Assembly (NCBI GenBank): GCA_021776435.1
Contig: JAJFFW010000117.1
Location: 1 to 37,635 of the forward strand
Length of the DNA: 37,635 bases
Source of the DNA: Parvularculaceae bacterium
GTDB taxonomy: Bacteria; Pseudomonadota; Alphaproteobacteria; Caulobacterales; Parvularculaceae
Reading direction: 5' to 3'
Shown: piece after piece, positions 1 through 8,290 of the stretch
Numbering within the stretch: position 1 is the stretch's first letter
Layout: every line of letters starts with the position of its first letter
Notes under the pieces: model-generated
Database searches by the model: none
What the model saw: the letters and a program-made list of their open reading frames with translations, nothing else
What the model was told of the DNA's origin: nothing
Made by a program: the position numbers and the translations under genes

Positions 1-1
1 C

Positions 2-532
2 TGGTTATTGGAACCGATTCGGCAGCCGTCGTTTCAGATCGCGGTATTTGGTGCCGGGCACGTCGGCGCCGCCACCGTCGACTTGCTGGCAAAACTGGAT
101 TGCGAGGTTCGCTGGATTGATGGTCGGCGTAATGTGTTTCCCGAGCGACTGCCTGCGAATGTCACACCGATTGAATCGCCCGAACCCGCTCGCGAAGCGA
201 CCGCAAGGTCACCCAGCAGTTTCTTTCTCGTCATGACTCTCAGTCATCCACTCGATCTGGACATTTGTGTGCAGGTATTGCGACGCGACGATGCGGCGTA
301 TTGTGGTGTTATCGGTTCAGTTTCCAAGCGGCGGCGATTCGAACGCCTGTTGAAAAAGCAGGGCGTACCGGAGGCAGCCGTGCAGCGGCTCGTTTGCCCG
401 ATCGGCGTCTCGGGAATCAGTAGCAAGAAGCCAACCGAAATCGCTATTGGCGTTGTCGCCGAGTTGCTGCGGGCGCGAGAAGAATCCGCAGTCAGTTATG
501 CCAGTCAACCGTTTCTGAAGGTCAGCCAATAA
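2..532 (+). CDS. xdhC: XdhC, xanthine dehydrogenase accessory protein (5' truncated by window)
   Basis: The reading frame is open to the left edge, so only the C-terminal part of about 176 residues is present; the family is usually near 250-300 residues. What remains is the Rossmann-like XdhC domain, with the dinucleotide-type motif VFGAGHVG followed by an acidic strand end (WIDGR). It also has the family block CGVIGSVSKRRRF and a C-terminal CPIGVSGISSKKPTEIAI segment. XdhC proteins bind molybdenum cofactor and deliver its sulfurated form to xanthine dehydrogenase, so xdhA/xdhB probably lie just upstream. The TAA stop overlaps the puuD ATG (TAATG), suggesting translational coupling. A TTG at position 8 is in frame but is not a credible start, because it leaves out the N-terminal domain. 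Confidence 0.93.
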   Translation, partial: WLLEPIRQPSFQIAVFGAGHVGAATVDLLAKLDCEVRWIDGRRNVFPERLPANVTPIESPEPAREATARSPSSFFLVMTLSHPLDLDICVQVLRRDDAAYCGVIGSVSKRRRFERLLKKQGVPEAAVQRLVCPIGVSGISSKKPTEIAIGVVAELLRAREESAVSYASQPFLKVSQ

Positions 533-1734
533 TGGAAGCCTACATCGTCGAGTGGCTGAGCCTGTTCGCGCGCTGGATACACTTTATTACCGGCATCGCC
601 TGGATTGGATCGTCGTTCTATTTCATCTGGCTGGATAATCACCTGGAGGCGCCCAAGGTGCAGGCAGACGATGACAAAGGTGTTGGCGGCGAACTCTGGT
701 CCGTGCACGGCGGCGGTTTCTATCACGCGCAGAAGTACCGCGTCGCGCCCCGAAAACTTCCCGAGACCCTGCACTGGTTCAAATGGGAGGCTTACACGAC
801 GTGGCTCAGCGGCTTCGCGCTCATGATAATCGTGTATTATATTGGCGCCGATCTTTATCTAATCGACCGCGCCAAGATTGATCTGACACAATGGCAGGCA
901 ATTGCCATCGGACTGGGATCACTTGCAGGCGGCTGGCTGGTTTATGACTTTCTCTGCAAGTCACCGATCAGTAAAAATCAATCAGCGTTTGGAGTGATTT
1001 GGTTCGTCCTGTTGACTGTGAGCGCTTACCTGTTGACGCTTGTCTTTAGCGATAGGGGCGCTTTTCTTCATGTCGGCGCGCTCATTGGGACGGTGATGGC
1101 GGCGAATGTTTTCTTTGTCATCATTCCAAATCAGAGGAAAACCGTTGCAGCCATGATTGCTGGCGAGAAGCCAGATCCAACGCTTGGCGCCAAAGGCAAG
1201 CAACGTTCAGTTCATAATAACTATATGACTTTGCCGGTGTTGTTGATCATGATCAGCGGTCATTATCCAATGCTGGTTGGACATCGTTTAAACTGGCTTT
1301 TGCTCGCCGCCATCAGCGTTGCCGCATTGTTGACCCGTCATTATTTTAATTTACGAAACCAGGGGACGGAGCATAAGGCGTTACTGGCTGGCGCAGCGGC
1401 TGTGTTTGTGGCGACCATGGGGGCGGCGTCCATAAAACCCACACAAGCGCGCACTGACGATGAGGCGGTCAGCGAAATAAGCTTCTCTGATGTTCGCGAT
1501 ATTATCGATCGTCATTGTATTGCCTGCCATTCAGTGACCCCCTCGCATGATTTTTTTGATGCACCGCCAAAGGGCTTAACTTTTGACAGCGAGGCTGAGA
1601 TAAAGCGCGCCGCTGGCGTAGTGTACGACCAGACTGTTGCGACAAATATCATGCCGCTCGGAAATGAGACCGCAATGACCATCGAAGAACGCACACGGCT
1701 TGGAGCATGGATTAAACAGGAAGGTTTGCGATGA
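532..1734 (+). CDS. puuD: PuuD-type membrane urate oxidase with C-terminal cytochrome c
   Basis: This 400-residue protein matches the PuuD layout. An N-terminal polytopic domain (about residues 5-300, several hydrophobic segments, with family-like WIHFITGIAWIGSSFYFIW at the start) is followed by a short periplasmic cytochrome c domain with one CxxCH haem site (C329, C332, H333) and a distal Met in the IMPLGN segment. PuuD is known to oxidise urate to 5-hydroxyisourate and to pass electrons to the respiratory chain rather than making peroxide like soluble uricase. The gene lies between xdhC (makes the urate-producing enzyme active) and allA, with 1- and 4-base overlaps on its two sides, so it is almost certainly co-transcribed and coupled with both. 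The length is normal and no damage is visible. Confidence 0.93.
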   Translation: MEAYIVEWLSLFARWIHFITGIAWIGSSFYFIWLDNHLEAPKVQADDDKGVGGELWSVHGGGFYHAQKYRVAPRKLPETLHWFKWEAYTTWLSGFALMIIVYYIGADLYLIDRAKIDLTQWQAIAIGLGSLAGGWLVYDFLCKSPISKNQSAFGVIWFVLLTVSAYLLTLVFSDRGAFLHVGALIGTVMAANVFFVIIPNQRKTVAAMIAGEKPDPTLGAKGKQRSVHNNYMTLPVLLIMISGHYPMLVGHRLNWLLLAAISVAALLTRHYFNLRNQGTEHKALLAGAAAVFVATMGAASIKPTQARTDDEAVSEISFSDVRDIIDRHCIACHSVTPSHDFFDAPPKGLTFDSEAEIKRAAGVVYDQTVATNIMPLGNETAMTIEERTRLGAWIKQEGLR

Positions 1735-2249
1735 CCGAGATCCGCGATGACGCCAATGTTCTCGTTCCAAAGCCGCTGACGGTGGAAAAATTTGCACCGT
1801 TCGGTGATGTCATTGACGCTGAGGCCGCGACGCGTCGGTTGCCAATAAACCAGGGCTTTACGACGCGATTCGATGATCTGGCGGTCGTTGATGTGGAAGA
1901 TGAAAACGGGCGTGTTTGTGTCAGCATTTTTCGCTCCACGCCAATGGCGGCGCCGATCACCATCCGCCTTATGGAGCGCCACCCACTGGGCAGTCAGGCG
2001 TTCATACCTCTTGAAAGGCGGCCTTACTTGATCATCGTTGCGCCGCCGGGCCCGTTTGATGGCGCCAAGGTTCGCGCGTTCCTTGCGCAAGGCAGTCAGG
2101 GCGTCAATTACGCGAAAGGCGTTTGGCATCATTTTTTGCTGGCGCTGGAAGCCGAGAGTGATTTTCTGGTGATTGATCGCGCCGGCTCGGGCAATAACCT
2201 TGATGAGGTTACGTTTTCGGATGATGCATGTTTCAAAGTAGAGGTTTAG
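1731..2249 (+). CDS. allA: Ureidoglycolate lyase
   Basis: This 172-residue cytosolic protein has the features of the AllA family (PF04115): the central ERHPLGSQAFIPL strand-turn block, an LIIVAPPGPFD strand, and the GVWHHFLLAL motif with paired histidines expected in the cupin-like metal/substrate site. The family cleaves ureidoglycolate to glyoxylate and urea, the last step of allantoin breakdown. The start ATG overlaps the puuD stop as ATGA, a typical coupled junction. Hydroxyisourate hydrolase, OHCU decarboxylase, allantoinase and allantoicase are absent from the window, so the route from PuuD product to AllA substrate must be completed elsewhere, most likely just left of the window. Confidence 0.93.
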   Translation: MTEIRDDANVLVPKPLTVEKFAPFGDVIDAEAATRRLPINQGFTTRFDDLAVVDVEDENGRVCVSIFRSTPMAAPITIRLMERHPLGSQAFIPLERRPYLIIVAPPGPFDGAKVRAFLAQGSQGVNYAKGVWHHFLLALEAESDFLVIDRAGSGNNLDEVTFSDDACFKVEV

Positions 2250-2276
2250 ATCGGCCGGTGAACTGATGGAGTTTTG

Positions 2277-3602
2277 ATGACTGTCGCCGCTTATAGATCG
2301 CAGATATTACATGTCCGTGCAGACCCGCGTGTGGTCGGCGCCGATGAGGCCGTGCAGTATTTTGAAGATGGACTGCTCGTCGTTGAGGACGGGCATATTG
2401 CTCAATTAGGTTCGTTTAGCAAATTGGAGAAGACGCTTTCGAAAGATGTCAGTATAACGACATTTGAAAATACGCTAATCACGCCGGGCTTTATTGATAC
2501 GCACATTCATTTCCCCCAGACCGATATTATCGCTGCTTATGGGGAGCAGTTAATGGACTGGCTTCATTCTTATACGTTTCCCGCAGAGGCGGCTTTTGCT
2601 GATCCGGCTCACGCGAAAAGTTCCGCCAGGTTTTTCGTTGACGAGTTGTTGCGCAATGGAACGACGAGTGCAATGGTTTTTGCAACGGTCCACGCGACTT
2701 CCGTGGATGCATTATTCGACGTGGCGCTTGCAAAAAACATGCGCCTTATTTCTGGTAAAGTGTTGATGGACCGCAATGCGCCAAAAGAGCTGTGCGACGG
2801 GGCGGATCACGGCTATGAAGACAGCATAGCTCTCATCAAACGGTGGCGGGGAAAGGGACGTCTCAATTACGCCGTTACGCCGCGCTTTGCACCTTCGAGC
2901 TCACGCGAACAATTGGAGATGGCCAGCGCATTGATGCTTAGCGATCCTGAATTGCGTCTTCAAACGCATCTATCCGAGAACATAGCGGAAATAAAATTTA
3001 CTGGCGAATTATTTCCGGAAGCGAGAGATTATTTAGACGTATACGGTCGATATGGTCTCTTAACCGATCGCTCAGTGTTCGCGCACGGCCTGCATTTGAC
3101 AGATGATGCGTTTGAAAGAATTGCACAGGCTGGCGCCTCCATAGCGTTTTGTCCAACGTCTAACCTGTTTTTGGGAAGCGGGCTTTTTGACATCGGTCGT
3201 GCGGAAAAGGCAGGCGCTCATGTGGCGCTTGGCACCGATATTGGCGCCGGCACGACTTTCTCCATGCTGCAGACTTTGAGGGTGGCTTATAAGGTCGGAC
3301 AGCTCGGAGGGTATAGTCTCGACCCGTTTACGTCATTCTATCTGGCGACATTAGGCGGTGCGCAATCGCTTGGGCTTGCCGACAAAGTCGGGCATCTGAC
3401 ACCTGGCGTTGAGGCGGATTTTATTGTCATTGACCTTGCTGCAACGCCATTGATCGCGAGGCGAATGAACGCCACCAAGACACTCCTGGAAAAGCTGTTT
3501 GTTCTCACTGTGCTTGGCGATGATCGTGTTATTGCGCGCACTTATTTGGCTGGCGCACTCGCTCATGAACGCGATTCAGGGCGTAACGTAAATCTTGGTT
3601 GA
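2277..3602 (+). CDS. guaD: Guanine deaminase
   Basis: This 441-residue amidohydrolase converts guanine to xanthine and ammonia. Visible family signatures are the metal-binding PGFIDTHIHFPQTD block, the guanine deaminase block GEQLMDWLHSYTFP, QTHLSEN, FAHGLHL, and the metal aspartate in ALGTDIGAGTTFSML. I chose ATG 2277 over the in-frame TTG at 2274: GGAG at 2268-2271 sits 5 bases before the ATG but only 2 before the TTG. It follows allA after a short gap and is probably the last gene of the xdh-puuD-allA transcript. It feeds xanthine to the xanthine dehydrogenase that XdhC matures. The next gene is on the opposite strand and converges on it. Confidence 0.95.
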   Translation: MTVAAYRSQILHVRADPRVVGADEAVQYFEDGLLVVEDGHIAQLGSFSKLEKTLSKDVSITTFENTLITPGFIDTHIHFPQTDIIAAYGEQLMDWLHSYTFPAEAAFADPAHAKSSARFFVDELLRNGTTSAMVFATVHATSVDALFDVALAKNMRLISGKVLMDRNAPKELCDGADHGYEDSIALIKRWRGKGRLNYAVTPRFAPSSSREQLEMASALMLSDPELRLQTHLSENIAEIKFTGELFPEARDYLDVYGRYGLLTDRSVFAHGLHLTDDAFERIAQAGASIAFCPTSNLFLGSGLFDIGRAEKAGAHVALGTDIGAGTTFSMLQTLRVAYKVGQLGGYSLDPFTSFYLATLGGAQSLGLADKVGHLTPGVEADFIVIDLAATPLIARRMNATKTLLEKLFVLTVLGDDRVIARTYLAGALAHERDSGRNVNLG

Positions 3603-3682
3603 TGGACCCGAAGGATAGGAAAGATTATTTCTCGACGAACTATTCCTTCACACGCCTTTCTTTGTAGGTGTTCGAGTGAACG

Positions 3683-4528
3683 TCATGCCGTTGACCGGTT
3701 GTCTATAATAGGCGATCCGTTCATCAGAATGGGGAGATTATTTTCAGGATCATCAAGCATTTGTTTGCTCCCGTCCTTTTTTACCTGATAAGCGCCACTG
3801 GCGATGAATTGAACGATGTAGGCTTTGCGCGTGTCCTTGGTGAGATTCGGTCCCGTCATATGGGGCGTTAGGGATGAAAACACCACCACATCGCCAACAT
3901 CGACTGCGGCGCAAACGGCGGTTGCCTCGACCATGTCTTTGTTGATGCCTCGGATATGCAGCCCGTTCTCTGTATGCTCATGGGCATATGTTCCCTCACG
4001 ATGCATATTAGGCATGACCCAGGGGCAACCATTGTCTTTTGTGGTTTTGAGGAGTGGTAGCCAGCAAGTGAGATAATCCTGGGGCAGCGTGAAAGTGTAT
4101 CCATTATCTTGATGCCATGCGAACTCGGATGTCTGTCCAGGCTTTTTATAAACGCCCTGGTCCCAATAGAGACGCACGTCATCGCCGATCAGATCGTGAA
4201 CGAGCCCTTGAAATACCGGCCCGGTAATCAGGGAACGTAATATTTTCGATTGAGACGCCAGACCGCAGGCAAACGAAAGCTTTTGTACATCGAAGACCAG
4301 ATCGGACTGATCGTCCATGGTCAAGACGGTGTCAGTTTCTTGCGCTTCAAAAGCATCAATGACGGCTCGAACGTCTGCGATTTTTTGGGCGTCGAAGAGA
4401 TTTCGCAAAATAACAAAGCCATGACGGTTGTATTGGGAGATCTGATCCGATGTCAGAAGCCTCGGCTGTTCCGGCCAGTAGTTTCGCCAGACGAAGCCGT
4501 GGTTGAGTGGGTGAGGCTTTAGAGACAT
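3683..4528 (-). CDS. Phytanoyl-CoA dioxygenase (PhyH) family Fe(II)/2-oxoglutarate oxygenase
   Basis: The protein has 281 residues and a PhyH-type double-stranded beta-helix core. The iron ligands are visible as HQD (H139, D141) in the segment AWHQDNGYTF and a distal H223 in SLTPHMTGPN. R234 in DTRKAY is the likely 2-oxoglutarate carboxylate anchor. Further family blocks are TCWLPLLKTTKDNG and VVVFSSL. I chose ATG 4528 because GGAAAC lies 6-7 bases upstream; an upstream in-frame start at 4573 would add 15 non-conserved residues. The substrate cannot be read from sequence: PhyH enzymes act on acyl-CoAs, ectoine, amino acids and other small molecules. It sits between guaD and a purine deaminase and is divergently transcribed from the latter, so a purine- or nucleoside-linked substrate is possible but unproven. 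Confidence 0.85.
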   Translation of the reverse strand: MSLKPHPLNHGFVWRNYWPEQPRLLTSDQISQYNRHGFVILRNLFDAQKIADVRAVIDAFEAQETDTVLTMDDQSDLVFDVQKLSFACGLASQSKILRSLITGPVFQGLVHDLIGDDVRLYWDQGVYKKPGQTSEFAWHQDNGYTFTLPQDYLTCWLPLLKTTKDNGCPWVMPNMHREGTYAHEHTENGLHIRGINKDMVEATAVCAAVDVGDVVVFSSLTPHMTGPNLTKDTRKAYIVQFIASGAYQVKKDGSKQMLDDPENNLPILMNGSPIIDNRSTA

Positions 4529-4664
4529 GGCCGTTTCCAAAATTAAATTTTCTATAGCCATCGAGGGGCGCACCCTCCATTATCACAAATTCTGCGCTGT
4601 AGAAATTGTTCAACTTGTCTCGCCAAATCGTATTGCGGTTGGTGTTAAGCTTAGGATTACAACG

Positions 4665-5666
4665 ATGCCTGAAGTGGGAAATTCGTCCCAGCCGTTATTG
4701 CCTTTGGCGGAATTGCATTGCCATTTAGAGGCGACTGTAGAACCCGCTGACGCTCTTCGGCTTGCCAAGCGTCATGGCGTTGATATTTCGCCGGTTCTCA
4801 ATGGGGCCGGAGGATATCAATGGAATTCGTTTCATGAATTTCTCACCGTTTATGATGCTGTCAGCGAGGTGATCCGCACGGCGGAGGATTACTTTGAAAT
4901 CACCTATTCCTATTTCACGCGCATGGCGGCAAAGGGAATGATTTACGGAGAGGTGTTCGTTTCTCCGGCCCATGCGGGGCGATTTGGTGTGCCTTATCCG
5001 GCGCTTGTTGATGCCGTTGCTTCAGCGATGGAGGCGGCGGAAAATGACGCTGGCGTTGTCGGGCGGATCATCGTGACAGGCGTTCGCCATTACGGCGCTG
5101 AGCATGTTGTCGAAGTTGCGCAATCTCTATCAGATCATCCGCATCCATATGTTACAGGCTTTGGTTTGGCAGGCGATGAAGCTTCTGGCCAAAACGTTGA
5201 TTTTGCGAAGGCCTTCGCTATTGCGCGTGATGCGGGTATGGGCCTTACGACCCATGCAGGAGAAATTCTCGGTCCAGAGAGTATCCGTAGTGCGCTTGAA
5301 CATCTCGGCGTTTCACGTCTGGGACATGGAGTGCGAGCCATAGAAGATGAAGGGTTGTTGATGGAGCTTGCTGTGCGCGGCGTCGTTCTGGAAGTCTGCC
5401 CCACGTCGAATATCGCTATTGGTCTTTACGATTCGATCGCAGATCATCCTGTCGGCGTGCTAGTCGAAAAGGGTCAAACGGTCACTTTGAGTTCTGACGA
5501 TCCGGCATTTTTCGGGGTCGATCTTGCTGATGAATACCGGTTTGTCGCCGAGGCGCACGGATATGATGATGCAGCGCTTTGCGGCTTTACGAAAAATGCC
5601 ATTGAGGCCGCCTTTTGCGATTCGCAAACCCGGGAGCGGCTTCGCTCCAAGGTAGAAAAAACTTAG
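4665..5666 (+). CDS. Adenosine/adenine deaminase family protein
   Basis: This 333-residue protein is a member of the metal-dependent adenosine deaminase family. The zinc motif HCH (H18, H20) is in AELHCHLEA. THAGE (H197, E200), SRLGHGVRA, CPTSNIAIG and SSDDPAFFG (D278, D279) follow in the usual order. The reaction is deamination of adenosine (or adenine) to inosine (or hypoxanthine). The SSDDPAFFG stretch resembles bacterial adenine deaminases of this family as much as true adenosine deaminases, and HLEA replaces the common HLEG, so I leave the substrate open. The start is ATG 4665, with AGGA at 4653-4656 eight bases upstream; the in-frame ATG at 4527 would add 46 residues that do not look like family sequence. 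It is divergent from the PhyH gene over a 136-base shared upstream region. Confidence 0.88.
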   Translation: MPEVGNSSQPLLPLAELHCHLEATVEPADALRLAKRHGVDISPVLNGAGGYQWNSFHEFLTVYDAVSEVIRTAEDYFEITYSYFTRMAAKGMIYGEVFVSPAHAGRFGVPYPALVDAVASAMEAAENDAGVVGRIIVTGVRHYGAEHVVEVAQSLSDHPHPYVTGFGLAGDEASGQNVDFAKAFAIARDAGMGLTTHAGEILGPESIRSALEHLGVSRLGHGVRAIEDEGLLMELAVRGVVLEVCPTSNIAIGLYDSIADHPVGVLVEKGQTVTLSSDDPAFFGVDLADEYRFVAEAHGYDDAALCGFTKNAIEAAFCDSQTRERLRSKVEKT

Positions 5667-5758
5667 CACCGGATGGGGCAATCTGTTGTTTCGTCGCAAC
5701 ACCCTGTCTAAACCCGCGCGCCCCTCTGGCGCAAAGCGTGAGAGTGCGGTTATGTCGA

Positions 5759-5786
5759 TTGACTCAATAATCCGAGCGTTCATAAA
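5759..5786 (+). promoter_or_regulatory. Possible sigma70-like promoter for the TonB-dependent receptor gene
   Basis: In the 219-base gap before the receptor, TTGACT (5759-5764) matches five of six -35 bases. It is followed after 16 bases by CATAAA (5781-5786), which matches four of six -10 bases, within an A/T-rich stretch. The start codon is about 100 bases downstream, leaving a leader of roughly 90 bases. No clear operator repeat was found. This is a sequence match only. Confidence 0.35.
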
Positions 5787-5885
5787 AAAATTTATCATCT
5801 AATAAAAAGACTGCCGGGCGAAACACGCTATGCGGTCTCTAACATCGGAAGCGCCACGCCTGATAACTCATTGGAGGGAAAAACC

Positions 5886-8177
5886 ATGCAAGGGTTCGGT
5901 TCAATTTTGGATAAAAAGCAATTGCTTAAGGGGGCAAGCGCTGTCGTTCTCGCCGCTTTTATCGCGACGCCGGGTGTCGCATTTGCTCAAGATAGCGGCC
6001 TCGACACAATCGTCGTTACGGCTCAGAAGCGCGAAGAGAACCAGCAAGAAGTCCCGATTTCTATCGAAACAGTCTCAGCGGAACGTCTTTCGAATATTCT
6101 GGCTGCGGGTGAGGACATTCTGGCCTTGGCCGCTCGCGTTCCCAGCCTGTATGCGGAATCTTCAAATGGCCGTTTGGCGCCGCGTTTTTATATGCGCGGC
6201 CTTGGTAATGTCGATTTCGACGTTGCCGCCTCACAGCCAGTCTCGATCATCATCGATGACATTGTCATGGAAAACGTGCTTTTGAAAAGTACGCCTTTGT
6301 TTGACGTCGCACAGGTCGAAGTCGCACGTGGCCCGCAAGGCACATTGTTTGGTCGCAACACGCCGGCTGGTGTCGTTAAGTTCGATACGCGCAAGCCAAC
6401 AGATGAATTCGACGCTTTCGGTCAGTTCGCCTATGGCAGTCACGATACGATTACTGCGCAGGCTGGCGTCGGTGGGCCGATCATTAAAGATATCCTGTCG
6501 GTCCGATTCTCTGGCCTTTACCAATATCGCGACGATTACGTCGATAACGCTTTTACAGGCGTTAATGATGCGCTCGGCGGGTATGAGGAATTTGCCGGTC
6601 GTGTACAGCTTCTCTTCACACCGACTGACCAGCTTAGCATTCTGCTGAATGTCCATGGCCGCGATAATGAAGGCACTTCAGCGCTTTTCCGCGCCAACAT
6701 TCTAGAGCAGGGTACGGGAAAACTTGTTAAGGCGAATTTCGATCGCGATACGGTCTTCTTTGATGGTGGGCAGAACAATCCACAAGAAGCTGAAGGTTTG
6801 GGCGGTTCTGCGAAAGTTGATTGGGATTTTGGCGCCGTGACGCTAACCTCAATTACCTCAATTGAAGACGCAGAAAGCTCCAGTCGTGGTGACATTGACG
6901 GTGGCTTTAGCGACGTCACAACTTTCTTCCTTCCCACGAATCCGCCTTCTCCGCCGTTTACGCCTGGCACCAGTCGGTTCCCGTCTGAAACGCAAGACTC
7001 AGTCGATGATCTCGATCAGTTCACTCAAGAAGTCCGTCTCGCCTCCAATGGCGACAATGTTCTCGATTGGCAGGTTGGTTTCTATTATTTCGACTCCGAC
7101 GTCAGGGTTTCGACAATCGGTGTTGGCTTCCCGCCGCTGACGACGCTGCGCCACGAAAATGATAGCTGGGCGATCTTTGGGCAGGCCAGCTATGACCTGA
7201 CCGACCGGCTTACACTGACTTCGGGCGTACGCTATACCGAGGACGATCGCGATTTCAGCGCCATTCTTCTGCCGCCAGGCGTCACGGTGAACCCGACCCA
7301 CGCCGATGATGAAGATTTCAGCTGGGACGTCAGCGCGCTTTATCGCGTTCAGGATGGTTTTAATGTTTACGGCCGCGTCGCGCGCGGCTTCCGTGGGCCG
7401 ACCATTCAGGGACGCGATGTCGCTTTCGCGGCGTTCTCGGGCGCCGTCGATCCACAGACTGTCGCAAAGTCAGAGACAATCCTCTCCTTTGAAGGCGGCT
7501 TTAAATCCGAGTTCATGGATAACCGCGCACGCCTGAACGTGACGGGCTATTACTACGAAGTTGATGATCAGCAATTCTCGATCATTGGCGGCTCGAGCAA
7601 TTCCAATCAGGTGGTCAATGCTGACGAAGGTGTTGGCTGGGGTTTTGAAGTCGACGCAGAAGCGTTGCTCACCGACAATTTTTATGTTTCGTTGGGCTTC
7701 AGCTATAACAACACGGAAATCAACGACGATGATCTGGCGACCGCGACTTGTGGTTCGGGGCTGTGCACAAGCCTTGATCCGCGAAACAACATTATCGATC
7801 CGGTGACTGGTCTTGGTCAGGCGCTGGTTGATGGCAACCCATTCCCCAACGCGCCGGAGATCACATTTAATGCGTTCGCGGAATACACGATGCCATTCCG
7901 TAGTCATGGCGAGTTCTTCGTCAACACAGATTGGGCGGTTCAGGGAGATACAAACTTCCTGCTTTATGAATCTGCTGAATTCCAGTCGAGTGGTAATTTC
8001 GAGGGTGGGTTGCGCGCAGGCTATCGTGCAGATAGCGGTCGTTATGAAGCCGCATTTTTCTCCCGTAACATCACTGACGAAGAAAATGTCAAGGGCGGCA
8101 TCGACTTCGACAACCTGACCGGCTTTGTGAACGAGCCGCGCGTGTTTGGCTTCCAGCTCACCGTTCGCTCCAACTAA
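5886..8177 (+). CDS. TonB-dependent outer-membrane receptor
   Basis: The protein has 763 residues. A signal peptide (about residues 1-34, cut predicted after GVAFA) is followed by a TonB-box-like DTIVVTAQKRE at 40-50. The plug domain has the typical RFYMRGLGNVDF and EVARGPQGTLFGRNTPAGVV blocks, and a 22-strand-type barrel rich in aromatic/Gly strands ends in FGFQLTVRSN. ATG 5886 is the start: GGAGGG at 5873-5878 is 7 bases upstream; a TTG at 5871 lies on the ribosome-binding site itself. The family moves scarce ligands across the outer membrane using TonB energy. Its ligand is unknown, but it lies between a purine deaminase and purine nucleoside phosphorylase and ends in a strong terminator. 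This suggests a nucleoside, nucleobase or purine-containing substrate. No Fur-like site was seen upstream, which argues mildly against a siderophore role. Confidence 0.95.
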   Translation: MQGFGSILDKKQLLKGASAVVLAAFIATPGVAFAQDSGLDTIVVTAQKREENQQEVPISIETVSAERLSNILAAGEDILALAARVPSLYAESSNGRLAPRFYMRGLGNVDFDVAASQPVSIIIDDIVMENVLLKSTPLFDVAQVEVARGPQGTLFGRNTPAGVVKFDTRKPTDEFDAFGQFAYGSHDTITAQAGVGGPIIKDILSVRFSGLYQYRDDYVDNAFTGVNDALGGYEEFAGRVQLLFTPTDQLSILLNVHGRDNEGTSALFRANILEQGTGKLVKANFDRDTVFFDGGQNNPQEAEGLGGSAKVDWDFGAVTLTSITSIEDAESSSRGDIDGGFSDVTTFFLPTNPPSPPFTPGTSRFPSETQDSVDDLDQFTQEVRLASNGDNVLDWQVGFYYFDSDVRVSTIGVGFPPLTTLRHENDSWAIFGQASYDLTDRLTLTSGVRYTEDDRDFSAILLPPGVTVNPTHADDEDFSWDVSALYRVQDGFNVYGRVARGFRGPTIQGRDVAFAAFSGAVDPQTVAKSETILSFEGGFKSEFMDNRARLNVTGYYYEVDDQQFSIIGGSSNSNQVVNADEGVGWGFEVDAEALLTDNFYVSLGFSYNNTEINDDDLATATCGSGLCTSLDPRNNIIDPVTGLGQALVDGNPFPNAPEITFNAFAEYTMPFRSHGEFFVNTDWAVQGDTNFLLYESAEFQSSGNFEGGLRAGYRADSGRYEAAFFSRNITDEENVKGGIDFDNLTGFVNEPRVFGFQLTVRSN

Positions 8178-8203
8178 CACAAGGATATCAGGCTTAGTCA
8201 TCA

Positions 8204-8234
8204 GGCCCAGGAGGTTTCCTCCTGGGCCTTTTTT
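8204..8234 (+). terminator. Rho-independent terminator after the TonB-dependent receptor gene
   Basis: A perfect 11-base-pair GC-rich stem (GGCCCAGGAGG at 8204-8214, CCTCCTGGGCC at 8218-8228) with a three-base TTT loop is followed directly by six T residues. It begins 27 bases after the receptor stop codon. The downstream nucleoside phosphorylase gene has its own ribosome-binding site and probably needs its own promoter or read-through. Confidence 0.93.
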
Positions 8235-8290
8235 ATTTGGTGACTTTGTGCTTCATTGCGGGCCAAAGCGGAAGAGGAAAGGAACCCATT

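Noticed and set aside
3603-3682. Terminator between the converging guaD and PhyH genes
   Set aside because: Only a short bulged stem (GGATAG with CTATTCC) without a T tract was visible.
7470-8201. Minus-strand open frame of 243 codons
   Set aside because: Antisense to the receptor barrel region; composition is that of a shadow frame.
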